Of a stretch of DNA of 50,919 bases, positions 38,479 through 47,418 are shown in pieces. The translations under genes were made by a program, and so were the position numbers. The notes under the pieces were generated by a model that saw only the letters and a list, made by a program, of their open reading frames with translations, did no database searches and was not told where the DNA came from. Source of the DNA: Tissierellales bacterium. Lineage in GTDB: Bacteria > Bacillota > Clostridia > Tissierellales > JAOAQY01. The DNA lies in assembly GCA_025210965.1 (NCBI GenBank), contig JAOAQY010000158.1:1-50919 (forward strand), in the 5' to 3' direction. Positions within the stretch are counted from its first letter, which is position 1, and every line of letters starts with the position of its first letter.

Positions 38479-39540
38479 CTAAGAATCATTTCTTCCAAAT
38501 GCATTAGAATTTATATATGAAAGTAATAAAAGAATTATAAAACAAATAGCAACTGCAATTTGGCCATTGAAAGTAGGCCCTTTTGGGCTAGATGCCAAAC
38601 CAAAATTATGGCAAATACCAGCACCTATAAACAAACCTGCAACAGTTATTGCTGAATCTGAATTACCTTCACCTGCTAATATTAGCTGTCTAAGAGGACA
38701 ACCACCTAATAGAACTGAGGCCCAACCAACAACCGCCATTCCTAAGAAGTTCCAAAGTGCATCTGAGTGAGCTACAGGCTGTGAATCAAATCCTAGATTG
38801 AAAAATCCGAAAGCAATATTGCCAATCATAGCAACAACTATTACTGATAAGAATCCAAGTAACAAATAATTGTCTTTAAACATTATCATGTCACGAGTTC
38901 CTCCAACCATACATAATCTAGATTTTTGAGATAGAAAACCTACAATTAATCCACAAACTAATGCAATCCATATTGGTGCGGCTAATGCTCCAGGTCCTTT
39001 ACTACTAAATATAAATAAACTTGGAACCATTAAAAATACTGCAAATAGAAATAAGTTGAAAATAGGGAAAGCGTATCCTTCTAATTTAGGTTGTTTATAA
39101 TTTCTTTTTAGAGTAAATCCTTTTTCAAGAACTTTAACTCCAACTAATATACCGGCTATAAAACCAAATAATCCTATAATAGCATTTAAATCTCCGCCAG
39201 CGATTCTTAGAACCATTCTAAGAGGACAACCTAAGAACATTAATGCTCCAATCATTACTAAAGCTCCTAAAATCAATCTTGTAAATGGAGAAGAGCCACC
39301 TTTCGAGCTGAATTCACCACTAATTTTAGATGCGATAAAAGCCCCTAAAACTAAACCTATTATTTCCGGTCTGAGATATTGAACTACAGCTGCACGGTGA
39401 AAACCGGTTGCACCAGCGATATCTCTAATGAAACAAGCGATGCAGAAACCCATGTTAGCGGGATTTCCAAATTTAACTAGCAGAACAGCAATTAAGCCAA
39501 CTATGCTACCTGTTAATATGATACCTTTTTTGTTATGCAT
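38479..39540 (-). CDS. yedE: YedE-type putative selenium transporter
   Basis: A 353-residue membrane protein of the YedE/YeeE family with about ten hydrophobic segments. It has two pseudo-repeats each with the cysteine motif GCPLR (LGCPLRMVLRIAGGD and LGGCPLRQLILAGEG), plus MGFCIACFIRD and SRLCMVGGTRD; these cysteines likely contact the sulfur/selenium substrate. YedE proteins next to YedF and DUF3343 are proposed selenium importers, whereas YeeE homologues carry thiosulfate. First gene of a three-gene minus-strand operon. Confidence 0.88.
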   Translation of the reverse strand: MHNKKGIILTGSIVGLIAVLLVKFGNPANMGFCIACFIRDIAGATGFHRAAVVQYLRPEIIGLVLGAFIASKISGEFSSKGGSSPFTRLILGALVMIGALMFLGCPLRMVLRIAGGDLNAIIGLFGFIAGILVGVKVLEKGFTLKRNYKQPKLEGYAFPIFNLFLFAVFLMVPSLFIFSSKGPGALAAPIWIALVCGLIVGFLSQKSRLCMVGGTRDMIMFKDNYLLLGFLSVIVVAMIGNIAFGFFNLGFDSQPVAHSDALWNFLGMAVVGWASVLLGGCPLRQLILAGEGNSDSAITVAGLFIGAGICHNFGLASSPKGPTFNGQIAVAICFIILLLLSYINSNAFGRNDS

Positions 39541-39707
39541 ATTATGACCTCCTTAATTATTTAATAAAAATTACATACCATGAATATTCTAGCAATATAA
39601 TACAGATTTGCCCAATAGAAAAAAATGATTTGAAATAGTTACAAATTAATTTAATTAATAAGTATTGGATTGAAAAATGGATTATAATGTATTAGGAGGT
39701 GTATCAA
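39541..39707. promoter_or_regulatory. Divergent promoter region
   Basis: Minus strand toward yedE: TTGGGC, 18-nt spacer, TAGAAT. Plus strand toward the desulfurase-like gene: TATAAT about 25 nt before its ribosome site, without a clear -35. The shared spacer suggests common control of the selenium-associated genes. Confidence 0.4.
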
Positions 39708-40862
39708 TTGGATAGAATTTATTTGGATAATGGAGCTACATCTTTTCCCAAAGCACCTGGCGTTGGAGAAAGCATGGCAAATTACATAAATATGGTAGGA
39801 TCAAGTATTAATAGGGGGGCATATGACTCAGCATATGAAGCCGAAAATATTGTTTTTGAAACTAGAGAATTAGTAGCCGATCTATTTGGAGATGAAAATC
39901 CTGAGAATGTTGTATTTACAAAAAATATAACGGAAGCTATGAACCTTATATTGAAAGGATTACTTGAAAATGGTGATGAGGTTGTTGTTTCTTCAGTAGA
40001 GCACAATGCTGTAATGCGTCCGCTTAGAAGATTAGAAGCAGATGAAGATGTAAAAATAAAAATTTGCAAATGTGATAATGAAGGAAATTTGGATTTAGAA
40101 TATCTCGAAGAGATAATGTCTGAGAATATTAAAGCAGTTATAATGACACATGCATCAAATGTTTCAGGAACGATATTACCACTAAAGGAAGTAGGGGAAA
40201 TATGCAAAAAGTATGGAGTTTATTTTATAGTGGATTGCGCACAGACGGCAGGACTTCTAAACATAGATAGGAAAGAATTAAATGCTAGTGCTATAGCATT
40301 TACGGGTCATAAGTCATTATTAGGACCACAGGGAATTGGAGGATGCCTGCTTGATAAAGGCTTTGCTGAGATAGTAAAACCATTTATAGAAGGCGGTACA
40401 GGGAGTTTTTCAGAGGAGGAAATTCAGCCAAGTTATATGCCGGATAAATTCGAATCAGGCACGCCAAATATTCCTGGAATTTATGGATTGAATGTAGCTC
40501 TTAAGTATATAAATGAACGTGGTATTGAAAATATGTATGAACATGAAATGAAATTAATGGATGTGTTTTTGAAAGAGCTAATTAAAATTAATGAGATAAA
40601 AGTGATTGGAAGATCTGATTTAAAAAATAGAATGGCAGTGTGTTCGGTAGATTTTTTCAACCAAGATAATGGTGAAATAGCATATTTACTTAGTAAAGAG
40701 TATGGAATAAGTACGAGATGCGGTTTGCATTGTGCACCTTCAGCACATAAAACACTTAATACATTTCCGAATGGAACAGTGAGATTTAGTATTGGTCATG
40801 CCAATACATTAGAAGAAATAGAAAAAGCAATTGAGGCTATAAAGACACTTTCAAGTCAATGA
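39708..40862 (+). CDS. Class-V aminotransferase, cysteine desulfurase-like
   Basis: PLP enzyme of the NifS/SufS fold, about 384 residues, of the desulfurase-like subgroup that often accompanies yedE-yedF-DUF3343. The N-terminus is MDRIYLDNGATSFPKAPG, the PLP lysine is in TGHKSLLGPQG, and a mobile-loop cysteine is in RCGLHCAP. It probably releases S or Se from (seleno)cysteine. The TTG at 39708 is chosen as start because AGGAGG (39694-39699) lies 8 nt upstream; the in-frame GTG at 39699 overlaps that site. Confidence 0.88.
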   Translation: MDRIYLDNGATSFPKAPGVGESMANYINMVGSSINRGAYDSAYEAENIVFETRELVADLFGDENPENVVFTKNITEAMNLILKGLLENGDEVVVSSVEHNAVMRPLRRLEADEDVKIKICKCDNEGNLDLEYLEEIMSENIKAVIMTHASNVSGTILPLKEVGEICKKYGVYFIVDCAQTAGLLNIDRKELNASAIAFTGHKSLLGPQGIGGCLLDKGFAEIVKPFIEGGTGSFSEEEIQPSYMPDKFESGTPNIPGIYGLNVALKYINERGIENMYEHEMKLMDVFLKELIKINEIKVIGRSDLKNRMAVCSVDFFNQDNGEIAYLLSKEYGISTRCGLHCAPSAHKTLNTFPNGTVRFSIGHANTLEEIEKAIEAIKTLSSQ

Positions 40863-40866
40863 TTTT

Positions 40867-40896
40867 AAATAGCAGTGGAAACACTGCTATTTGTTT
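40867..40896 (+). terminator. Rho-independent terminator
   Basis: AAATAGCAGTG-GAAA-CACTGCTATTT, a perfect 11-bp stem with GNRA-type loop followed by GTTTG. Confidence 0.8.
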
Positions 40897-40959
40897 GCAA
40901 TAAAATGGATTGTCGAATTTTTGAAAATAATATACAATAAATCTATGGAGGGGATTAGT

Positions 40960-41514
40960 ATGAAATTATTATTTTTATCAGACATACATGGTTCTGCATA
41001 TTATATGAGTGAAATGATGCAAGCTATAAAACGTGAAAAACCAGATCAGATAGTATTATTAGGCGATGCGCTTTATCATGGCCCTAGGAATCCACTACCA
41101 AAAGACTATGATCCAAAACAGGTTGTTGAAATGCTAAATAGCTTGAAGAATAAAATCATAGCGGTTCGAGGCAATTGTGATAGTGAAGTAGATCAAATGC
41201 TTATAGAGTATCCGATGCTAGCAGATTACGGAGTATTATATATAGAAGGTAAAAGGTGTTTTATATCTCATGGACATTTATTTAATGGTGGGGAAGCTTT
41301 GAATTTTCAAAAAGGAGATATCTATATTCAAGGTCATACCCATATTCCTAAACTTGAATGGAGAGAAGGTATACTGAAACTAAATCCTGGTTCTGTAAGT
41401 TTACCAAAGCAAAACACAGAGCATAGCTATGCAATTATAGAAAAAGCAAAGTTTATATTGAAAAATTTAGATGGAAGAGTAATTGAATCTATAGGTTTAG
41501 ATGATGAACAGTGA
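40960..41514 (+). CDS. yfcE: YfcE-type phosphodiesterase
   Basis: A 184-residue calcineurin-superfamily phosphodiesterase, length as in YfcE of Escherichia coli. Metal-binding motifs are SDIHG, LLGDALYHGPRNPLP, RGNCDSEVD, SHGH and QGHTH. The ATG at 40960 follows GGAGGGG; the frame is open further upstream but without a ribosome site. It overlaps the next phosphoesterase gene by 14 nt, so the two are made together. Natural substrate unknown. Confidence 0.9.
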   Translation: MKLLFLSDIHGSAYYMSEMMQAIKREKPDQIVLLGDALYHGPRNPLPKDYDPKQVVEMLNSLKNKIIAVRGNCDSEVDQMLIEYPMLADYGVLYIEGKRCFISHGHLFNGGEALNFQKGDIYIQGHTHIPKLEWREGILKLNPGSVSLPKQNTEHSYAIIEKAKFILKNLDGRVIESIGLDDEQ

Positions 41515-42136
41515 TAAAATAGCAAGTAGATTAAAGAAATATTTGTATCAGTGGTTAGGGAAAATAGAGATACCTAAAGAACTTTTAGATCGCAAATATC
41601 CAATAGTTGTACACATTACTGATACTCCAACTGCAATTTATGGTGAGATAGATTATCTTCTAAAAAAATTAAGACCGGAATATATTATTCATACAGGTGA
41701 TTTAGTTGATAATATAAAATTAGAACTCAGTCCTAAAAAGATTGATTTGTACGAAAAATTTGTAAAGAAAATGATGTCAATAATCAGCAAAACTGTAGGA
41801 CACAGAGCATGGGCTTGCATGGGAAACCATGATTGTAAAGACGTTATAATGGATTTTGATAATGTTATTATTAGTGATAATTTATCGGAAATTGAGATTA
41901 ATGGTGTGAAATTTTGTATATCTCACTATGGTATGGAAACGAGAGAGTGCCATGCCGACTTTCATTTGTTTGGACATGATATGATGATTGAATCAAATGT
42001 TTATCATGGTGAATGCTATTTAAATGGATTAGAGAGTATAAACATAATAAATCTAGAGACGCGAGAAGTGTTGAAACTTGATTATCCAAAAGGAACAGAT
42101 GATTATAGATTAAATAAATACAAAATAGGGATTTAG
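41501..42136 (+). CDS. Divergent metallophosphoesterase
   Basis: A 211-residue protein with a calcineurin-like core: IIHTGDLVDN, CMGNHDCKD, ISHYG and LFGHDM supply most metal ligands. The first motif is HITDTPT instead of the usual DxH, so the first metal site may be altered. It overlaps the end of the yfcE-type gene by 14 nt and precedes a gene of unknown function by 10 nt. It is clearly different from the two YfcE-type proteins in the window. Substrate unknown. Confidence 0.75.
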   Translation: MMNSDKIASRLKKYLYQWLGKIEIPKELLDRKYPIVVHITDTPTAIYGEIDYLLKKLRPEYIIHTGDLVDNIKLELSPKKIDLYEKFVKKMMSIISKTVGHRAWACMGNHDCKDVIMDFDNVIISDNLSEIEINGVKFCISHYGMETRECHADFHLFGHDMMIESNVYHGECYLNGLESINIINLETREVLKLDYPKGTDDYRLNKYKIGI

Positions 42137-42146
42137 GGGGATTAAT

Positions 42147-43163
42147 ATGTTATCTTTAGTTAGAAGTGGACCTAAAATATTGATATTGGAGAGTCCTCGG
42201 CTTGTAGAGCTTGAAAAAATACTGGGAGAACTGTGCGGAGATAAAATAGTAGAGCATGCAAAGCCTAGAGAATTTGTTGAATGTGCAGATGAAAATATGA
42301 CTATACTTTATATAGTATCTGAGATGCGAGATTTACTTGATTTAAACGATTTTGTTGATATGTATGTTATAGATGAAGAGCCTCTTCTAATACTAGAAAA
42401 ACTTTACGAAGAGAAGGCAAGAAAAGCGATAAAACAGGTTAGACTTGGGCCTAGACTATTGATTATGAAAACAATAGGAGAAATAGATCAAATAGTAAAA
42501 GCTGTTGCTGTTGATTATGATGGAAGTGTAGAAGCAACAAGTCAGATTTTACAGGAACATAAAGGTGGAACTGTGGTTTTATTTACTAAAGAGACTATAA
42601 ATAAGTCATTAGAATTTCATGCTATACACAAAGATGCAGTTTATATTAATCGTTATTTTTCGGAGGTAATAAGGCATTTAAGCAAACATGTTTACAAGTA
42701 TATAAATGCAGGTTTGGACTATAAGGATTGGAATGCATTGACGATTAAAATATATGATAGTTATGAACATTACGACCTACACTATGATCGTCTAGTTTAT
42801 GTTATCGAGAAATTAGGATTGGGACTTATAATAGGTGAAACTTGGGGAACAGATGCAGCAACAGTTTTTTGGAGCGTTGGCGTTTATAAAGTTAAGTTAA
42901 TGACATATTATTCAGTTGATACAATAAAAAAGATATTGGTTGGTTTAGAGTATTTAGATGATGGAAAGAGAATAGTCGATTATGATCTTTTTCAAAAGAG
43001 AAAGAAAATTCATTGGGATGATATTCGTGGAAATAGAAGAATTGGAAAGAAAGAATTGGGGATAGAACTGAGAGAAGCAATAAAAGAGAAACTTACAAAT
43101 GAAGAGCTCAAAGAGCTTAAAACGATGGAGAATACTATAATTGAAAGAACGAAAAATAGCTAA
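42147..43163 (+). CDS. Protein of unknown function
   Basis: A 338-residue soluble protein that I do not recognise. It has alternating alpha/beta-like segments such as GPKILILESPRLVELEKIL, GPRLLIMKTIGEIDQIVKAV and KGGTVVLFTKETI; the first two begin alike (R/S-G-P-K/R-x-L-I-L/M) and may be an internal repeat. The C-terminal 70 residues are very charged and helical, with WDDIRGNRRIG. No signal peptide or membrane helix. Good ribosome site (aggggga). Third gene of a unit with two metallophosphoesterases, so a nucleic-acid or nucleotide role is possible but unproven. Confidence 0.7.
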   Translation: MLSLVRSGPKILILESPRLVELEKILGELCGDKIVEHAKPREFVECADENMTILYIVSEMRDLLDLNDFVDMYVIDEEPLLILEKLYEEKARKAIKQVRLGPRLLIMKTIGEIDQIVKAVAVDYDGSVEATSQILQEHKGGTVVLFTKETINKSLEFHAIHKDAVYINRYFSEVIRHLSKHVYKYINAGLDYKDWNALTIKIYDSYEHYDLHYDRLVYVIEKLGLGLIIGETWGTDAATVFWSVGVYKVKLMTYYSVDTIKKILVGLEYLDDGKRIVDYDLFQKRKKIHWDDIRGNRRIGKKELGIELREAIKEKLTNEELKELKTMENTIIERTKNS

Positions 43164-43184
43164 CATTTGTTAGCTATTTTTTAA
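43152..43184. terminator. Bidirectional terminator
   Basis: AAAAATAGCTAAC-ATTT-GTTAGCTATTTTT, a perfect stem spanning the stop codon of the unknown gene and the end of the convergent thioesterase gene. Confidence 0.9.
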
Positions 43185-43603
43185 TCTATAGGTATATTAT
43201 TGGGGAAATCTGAACGTTCATAGGCTTTTTCTAGAAGTGATATTTTGTTGACTATATAACGAACGTGTTCGCCTTTACCAATTAAGCCGATTTCGTCGTA
43301 AGCGTTCATTGAAATCGTTACCTTCGGTTCTGATAAGGCTATTATTTCTACTTCTAAAGTTATTGTCTGTCCAAGCGTTGTAGGAGCTATGTGTTCTATG
43401 TTGAAACTTTTTCCTACAGATATGAAACCGTCAGGAAGAGAGCTATCAATGAGCTTTGATGCAGCTTCAATAGTTAGAGCTACTAATTTAGGTGAAGCAA
43501 AAAGATTTTCAAGTTGTCCGCTACCATAATTTAATGCAGTATCTTCTTTCTTTACAGATAGTTGAACGATTTTTTTATCTCCGAGTTTAAGATTTGAAAA
43601 CAT
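43181..43603 (-). CDS. FlK-like hotdog thioesterase
   Basis: A 140-residue hotdog-fold protein resembling the fluoroacetyl-CoA-thioesterase (FlK) group: ASPKLVALTIEAASKLI, GFISVGKSFNIEHIAPTTLGQTITLEVEI and GKGEHVRYIV. The ATG at 43603 is chosen because GAAAGGGTG precedes it; the frame continues upstream without a ribosome site. Most relatives are uncharacterised acyl-CoA thioesterases, so the substrate is open and fluoroacetate is not implied. Confidence 0.8.
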   Translation of the reverse strand: MFSNLKLGDKKIVQLSVKKEDTALNYGSGQLENLFASPKLVALTIEAASKLIDSSLPDGFISVGKSFNIEHIAPTTLGQTITLEVEIIALSEPKVTISMNAYDEIGLIGKGEHVRYIVNKISLLEKAYERSDFPNNIPID

Positions 43604-43670
43604 ATAATCACCCTTTCGAAAAGTTTGTATTATATATATACCCTTAGAAATGTATTTGAGAAACAAAATC

Positions 43671-43679
43671 TGATATAAT
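43671..43679 (+). promoter_or_regulatory. Extended -10 promoter of the GGDEF gene
   Basis: TGATATAAT with TATAAT at 43674-43679, 28 nt before the start codon. No good -35. Same form as at 10863 and 17346. Confidence 0.55.
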
Positions 43680-43706
43680 AATAGATAATAAATGGAGGTG
43701 GTACCT

Positions 43707-45308
43707 GTGAGTAAGGCTCAGAGACGCGTACGTATTATTCACTTTTTTGAGATTTTCCTAGGATTAGGGATATTGTTTGGAGGTATACTGTTTTGGCTAT
43801 ACTCTACTGAGCATCAAGCATCGAAAGAAGCATTTCATAAGGATGTTGAAACTTATTTGGAAAGAATCAGTGATTCTGTAGAACAGGACTTAGAGGATAT
43901 TTATGGCGATAGTTTATTTTTGAGAAATTATATAGAAAAATTTAATATAGGAAAACGATTTAATAGCGAAGAAAAGTTGCTTGTAGAAAATCTTTTTATT
44001 GAGTTTGCCAGGGCTCGTGGAGATTATAATCAAATAAGATTTTTGTCTTTAGCAGGTGATGAAGTTATAAGAGTTAATAAATCTGATTTAGAAGTTGAGA
44101 GCGTTTCTGAATCTGAACTTCAAAATAAAAGCAAGCGATACTACTTTGAAGAAAGTGTAAAACTAGATAGAAATCAAATTTATGTATCTCCGATGGATTT
44201 GAATATTGAAAATGGTTTGATAGAAATTCCGTACAAACCTATGATTAGAATCGGTACTGCAGTTTATGGAGAAGATGAAAATAGAATAGGAGTTATAGTA
44301 AATAATTTTTGCGGTCAGCAATTATTAAATAGAATACAAAACTATTATTCAAAAACTCTTGATGTTGAGCTTGAACTCGAATTACTAAATGAACAAGGTT
44401 ATTATTTGAAGACAGTCGAAGCAGAAAACGAATGGGGATTTATGTTTGGCAATGAATATAGCGAAAATAACTTAAAGCTTGAAAATGAAGTTTTGTGGGA
44501 TAAAATATTGAATCACAAAAAATACAAGGAAATACTGGATGAAGAGCAGTACTATGTTCGAAAAATTGAACTAGACAGGAGTAAAAATCCAAATTATAGT
44601 GTAGTATCAGATTATAAAAATTGGATACTAATGGCGCGGGTGCCACATGGTGTTATTGACAGTAAGATGGATTATATAAAAAGACGATATATGTCATTTT
44701 TTATATTTACTATGATTACCATAGCTGGAATTGCTTTTTTGATAAGTTATTATAGCTCAAAAAAAATAGAATATAATGAAAAGCTTAATAAATTAGCATA
44801 TACAGACAAATTAACTGGACTTGATAACAGATTCTTATTTATGAAATCATTAAAACAATATTTAAATAGGTTAGTAAGATATGAAGAGGATGGTGCTCTG
44901 TTTTTCCTTGATTTAGATGGATTTAAATATATAAATGATACCTATGGGCATGAAGCAGGGGATATATTACTTACAAGAGTTGCTGGAAGATTTAGAGGAT
45001 TGATGAGAGAATCAGATTTTATAGGTAGAATCGGTGGAGATGAATTTACAATACTAGCGGTTAATGTTCAATCAAAAGAAGAAATTTCTAAAATAGGACA
45101 GAGGATATTAGAAGAAATTAGAAGACCATATATAATAAACGGTCAAAAAATGGAAATAGGTATTAGTATAGGTATAGCAAGACTTCCACAGGATGGACTA
45201 GAACAGGAAATTGTTTTAAAAAAAGCTGATGAAGCAATGTATTATGTGAAGAGTAGTACTAAAAACGATTATTGTTTTTATGAGGATATGGAACATACCG
45301 AAATGTAG
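43707..45308 (+). CDS. Membrane diguanylate cyclase
   Basis: A 533-residue c-di-GMP synthase. Transmembrane helix near residues 13-35, an extracytoplasmic Cache-like sensor (about 36-325), a second helix (FFIFTMITIAGIAFLISYYS), then a GGDEF domain. The active site GGDEF is at 443-447 and an inhibitory I-site RxxD (RESD, 434-437) sits five residues before it, so product inhibition is likely. GTG at 43707 is chosen: GGAGGTG ends 6 nt upstream, while the in-frame ATG at 43692 is inside that region. It is 15 nt ahead of the sigma-54 activator gene. Confidence 0.9.
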   Translation: MSKAQRRVRIIHFFEIFLGLGILFGGILFWLYSTEHQASKEAFHKDVETYLERISDSVEQDLEDIYGDSLFLRNYIEKFNIGKRFNSEEKLLVENLFIEFARARGDYNQIRFLSLAGDEVIRVNKSDLEVESVSESELQNKSKRYYFEESVKLDRNQIYVSPMDLNIENGLIEIPYKPMIRIGTAVYGEDENRIGVIVNNFCGQQLLNRIQNYYSKTLDVELELELLNEQGYYLKTVEAENEWGFMFGNEYSENNLKLENEVLWDKILNHKKYKEILDEEQYYVRKIELDRSKNPNYSVVSDYKNWILMARVPHGVIDSKMDYIKRRYMSFFIFTMITIAGIAFLISYYSSKKIEYNEKLNKLAYTDKLTGLDNRFLFMKSLKQYLNRLVRYEEDGALFFLDLDGFKYINDTYGHEAGDILLTRVAGRFRGLMRESDFIGRIGGDEFTILAVNVQSKEEISKIGQRILEEIRRPYIINGQKMEIGISIGIARLPQDGLEQEIVLKKADEAMYYVKSSTKNDYCFYEDMEHTEM

Positions 45309-45323
45309 TGAAAAGAGGTATAG

Positions 45324-47363
45324 ATGGAAAAAAGAAAGTTTACAATAGGATTAGAAAGAGGTGTTCATGCAAGGACAGCGGCTATGATTACGGGAGAAGC
45401 TAGTAGAATTGATCGTAAATGTCAGACAAAGTTATATATAGAAAAATCAGAAGTTAAAGTACCTTTGACTAGTATGTTAGCGGTAACAGCTCTTGATATA
45501 AAACATAATGATGAAGTTAGCATATATGCATCTGGACGAGATGAAATTACAGCTATAGATCAGATGGAAGCACTTCTTAAAGGTAGCATTGTGATTTCAG
45601 ATGAAGAAGCAGAGTGGTTAGATAGAGTGCTAGATGAAAATGCTATTGCAAGTGATAAAATATTAGAAGCACTTTATAATGCCGTTTTTTACCTAAATAG
45701 AGACCAAGTAATAGTTTTAGTTAATTCAGCAGCAGAAAAGCTGACGGGATTTAAAGATAGAGAATTAATCGGAAGGGCTCCATATGATATTTGGGGAGAA
45801 AATGAATTATCAGAAGTACTGATGAGTGAAGAGCCAATAAAGGAAAAAAGGATAAAAATAGGAGATCATATAGGTCTTATAGATTTTTCAAATGTATATT
45901 CTGAAGAAAATCATCTAATTGGGAAACTGGGAATATTTAAAGATATTACAAAAATAGAAGCACTCCGTACCGAACTTGAATTTACGGCAGATATAAAAGA
46001 TAGATTTGGCAGTATATTAAACCATATATCAGATGGTATTTGTTTCGTGAATAGAGAGGGTGATGTATTATATGTCAATCCTTCTTATGAAAAAATATGG
46101 AAGGTAAATAAAACTGAAGTTATCGACAAGAATATTAAAACTTTATTGCCTAATAGTCCAAGTGTCAAGGTGTTAAGTACACAGAAAAAAGTATTTGATT
46201 TAGTAATACATCAAAAGGATGGAAGGAAAATATTATCTAGTGCCACGCCCGTAAGGATAAATGAAGATTTTGTGGGAGTGCTATCTAGCTATAAAGAAGT
46301 TACTGAATTTGAACACATAAGAAATCTACTTGAACAAACAGAAAAACAGTTGGAGTATTTGAAAACAGAGTTAAATGAAAAAAATACTATAGATTCAGCA
46401 TTTAAGGGTATAATTGGAGATAGTCAGAGTTTAAAAGACTGTCTAAAGATAGCATCAAAAGTTTCTAAAACGAAAGCATCTATAATGATACTAGGCGAGA
46501 GTGGTACTGGTAAAGAGCTTATAGCTAGAGCGATTCATGATATGAGCCCTAGATCGAAATCAAGGATGGTTAAGGTCAACTGCGGAGCAATTCCAGAGAA
46601 TCTACTTGAGAGTGAGTTGTTTGGTTATGAGAAGGGTTCTTTTACTGGAGCGAATCAATTGAAGAAAGGAAAATTTGAGTTAGCTGATGGAGGAACGTTA
46701 TTTTTAGATGAAATTGGAGAAATTCCATTGAATTTACAAGTGAAACTATTGCGTGTATTGCAAGAAGGAGAAATAGATAGAATTGGTGGAAATTTTCCTA
46801 TTAAGATAGATGTACGAATTATTGCAGCAACTAATAGAGATTTGGAAGAAATGGTTCGACAAGAATTATTTAGAGAGGATTTGTATTATAGATTAAATGT
46901 AATACCTATAGAAGTGCCATCTCTTCGTGAACGTAAAGAAGATTTGCTATTATTAGTTGAATTTTTCTTGAAAAAAATAGCTGAGAGTGAAAATATGGAA
47001 TACAAGAAAATCAGCGTAGAAGCATTAGAGTGTTTTGAAAATTATGAATGGCCAGGAAATATTAGAGAACTTGAAAATGTTTTGACAAGAGCTGTGATGC
47101 TTTCTGATGATTATTTAATAAAACCTAAATATCTTCCAAAGCATATTTCTATGATGAGAGAAAAATTGGATTATGGATTAGTTAATCTTAAACAAGGGAA
47201 ATTAGCTAAAATGGAAGAATACGATAAGGCGATTATAAAAATGGCATTAGAGTTACACAAAAGTTTTAATAAAGCTGGTAAAGCTTTAGGATTGACACAT
47301 AGAACTATTTCTCTTAAAGCAAAAAAATACGGCTTACTTGATTCTGATAAAAAATACCAATAG
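45324..47363 (+). CDS. Sigma-54 activator with N-terminal HPr domain
   Basis: A 679-residue enhancer-binding protein. Order: HPr-like domain (1-90) with the phosphorylatable His15 in GVHARTAA; two PAS domains (about 108-215 and 228-330); a short coiled coil; AAA+ domain with Walker A GESGTGKE (391-398), GSFTGA loop (438-443, variant of GAFTGA), Walker B TLFLDE (458-463); and a C-terminal helix-turn-helix (about 650-672). The HPr-kinase serine position is Val46, so only His phosphorylation is expected. Its position 148 nt before dhaK, with a sigma-54 promoter between, makes it the likely dha regulator, like DhaR but with different sensor domains. Confidence 0.92.
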   Translation: MEKRKFTIGLERGVHARTAAMITGEASRIDRKCQTKLYIEKSEVKVPLTSMLAVTALDIKHNDEVSIYASGRDEITAIDQMEALLKGSIVISDEEAEWLDRVLDENAIASDKILEALYNAVFYLNRDQVIVLVNSAAEKLTGFKDRELIGRAPYDIWGENELSEVLMSEEPIKEKRIKIGDHIGLIDFSNVYSEENHLIGKLGIFKDITKIEALRTELEFTADIKDRFGSILNHISDGICFVNREGDVLYVNPSYEKIWKVNKTEVIDKNIKTLLPNSPSVKVLSTQKKVFDLVIHQKDGRKILSSATPVRINEDFVGVLSSYKEVTEFEHIRNLLEQTEKQLEYLKTELNEKNTIDSAFKGIIGDSQSLKDCLKIASKVSKTKASIMILGESGTGKELIARAIHDMSPRSKSRMVKVNCGAIPENLLESELFGYEKGSFTGANQLKKGKFELADGGTLFLDEIGEIPLNLQVKLLRVLQEGEIDRIGGNFPIKIDVRIIAATNRDLEEMVRQELFREDLYYRLNVIPIEVPSLRERKEDLLLLVEFFLKKIAESENMEYKKISVEALECFENYEWPGNIRELENVLTRAVMLSDDYLIKPKYLPKHISMMREKLDYGLVNLKQGKLAKMEEYDKAIIKMALELHKSFNKAGKALGLTHRTISLKAKKYGLLDSDKKYQ

Positions 47364-47380
47364 GTTGATAAAATTTATCA
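47345..47380 (+). promoter_or_regulatory. Putative upstream activating sequence
   Basis: TGATAAA-A-TTTATCA (47366-47380) is a perfect 7+1+7 palindrome, 41 nt before the -24 element. A degenerate copy with the same left half (TGATAAA) starts at 47345, 21 bp away, within the end of the activator gene. Two sites two helical turns apart fit an oligomeric enhancer-binding protein. Confidence 0.55.
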
Positions 47381-47418
47381 GAATTAAATTGGGAAGTGAG
47401 TAAAAAAGGCTTTGTTTT

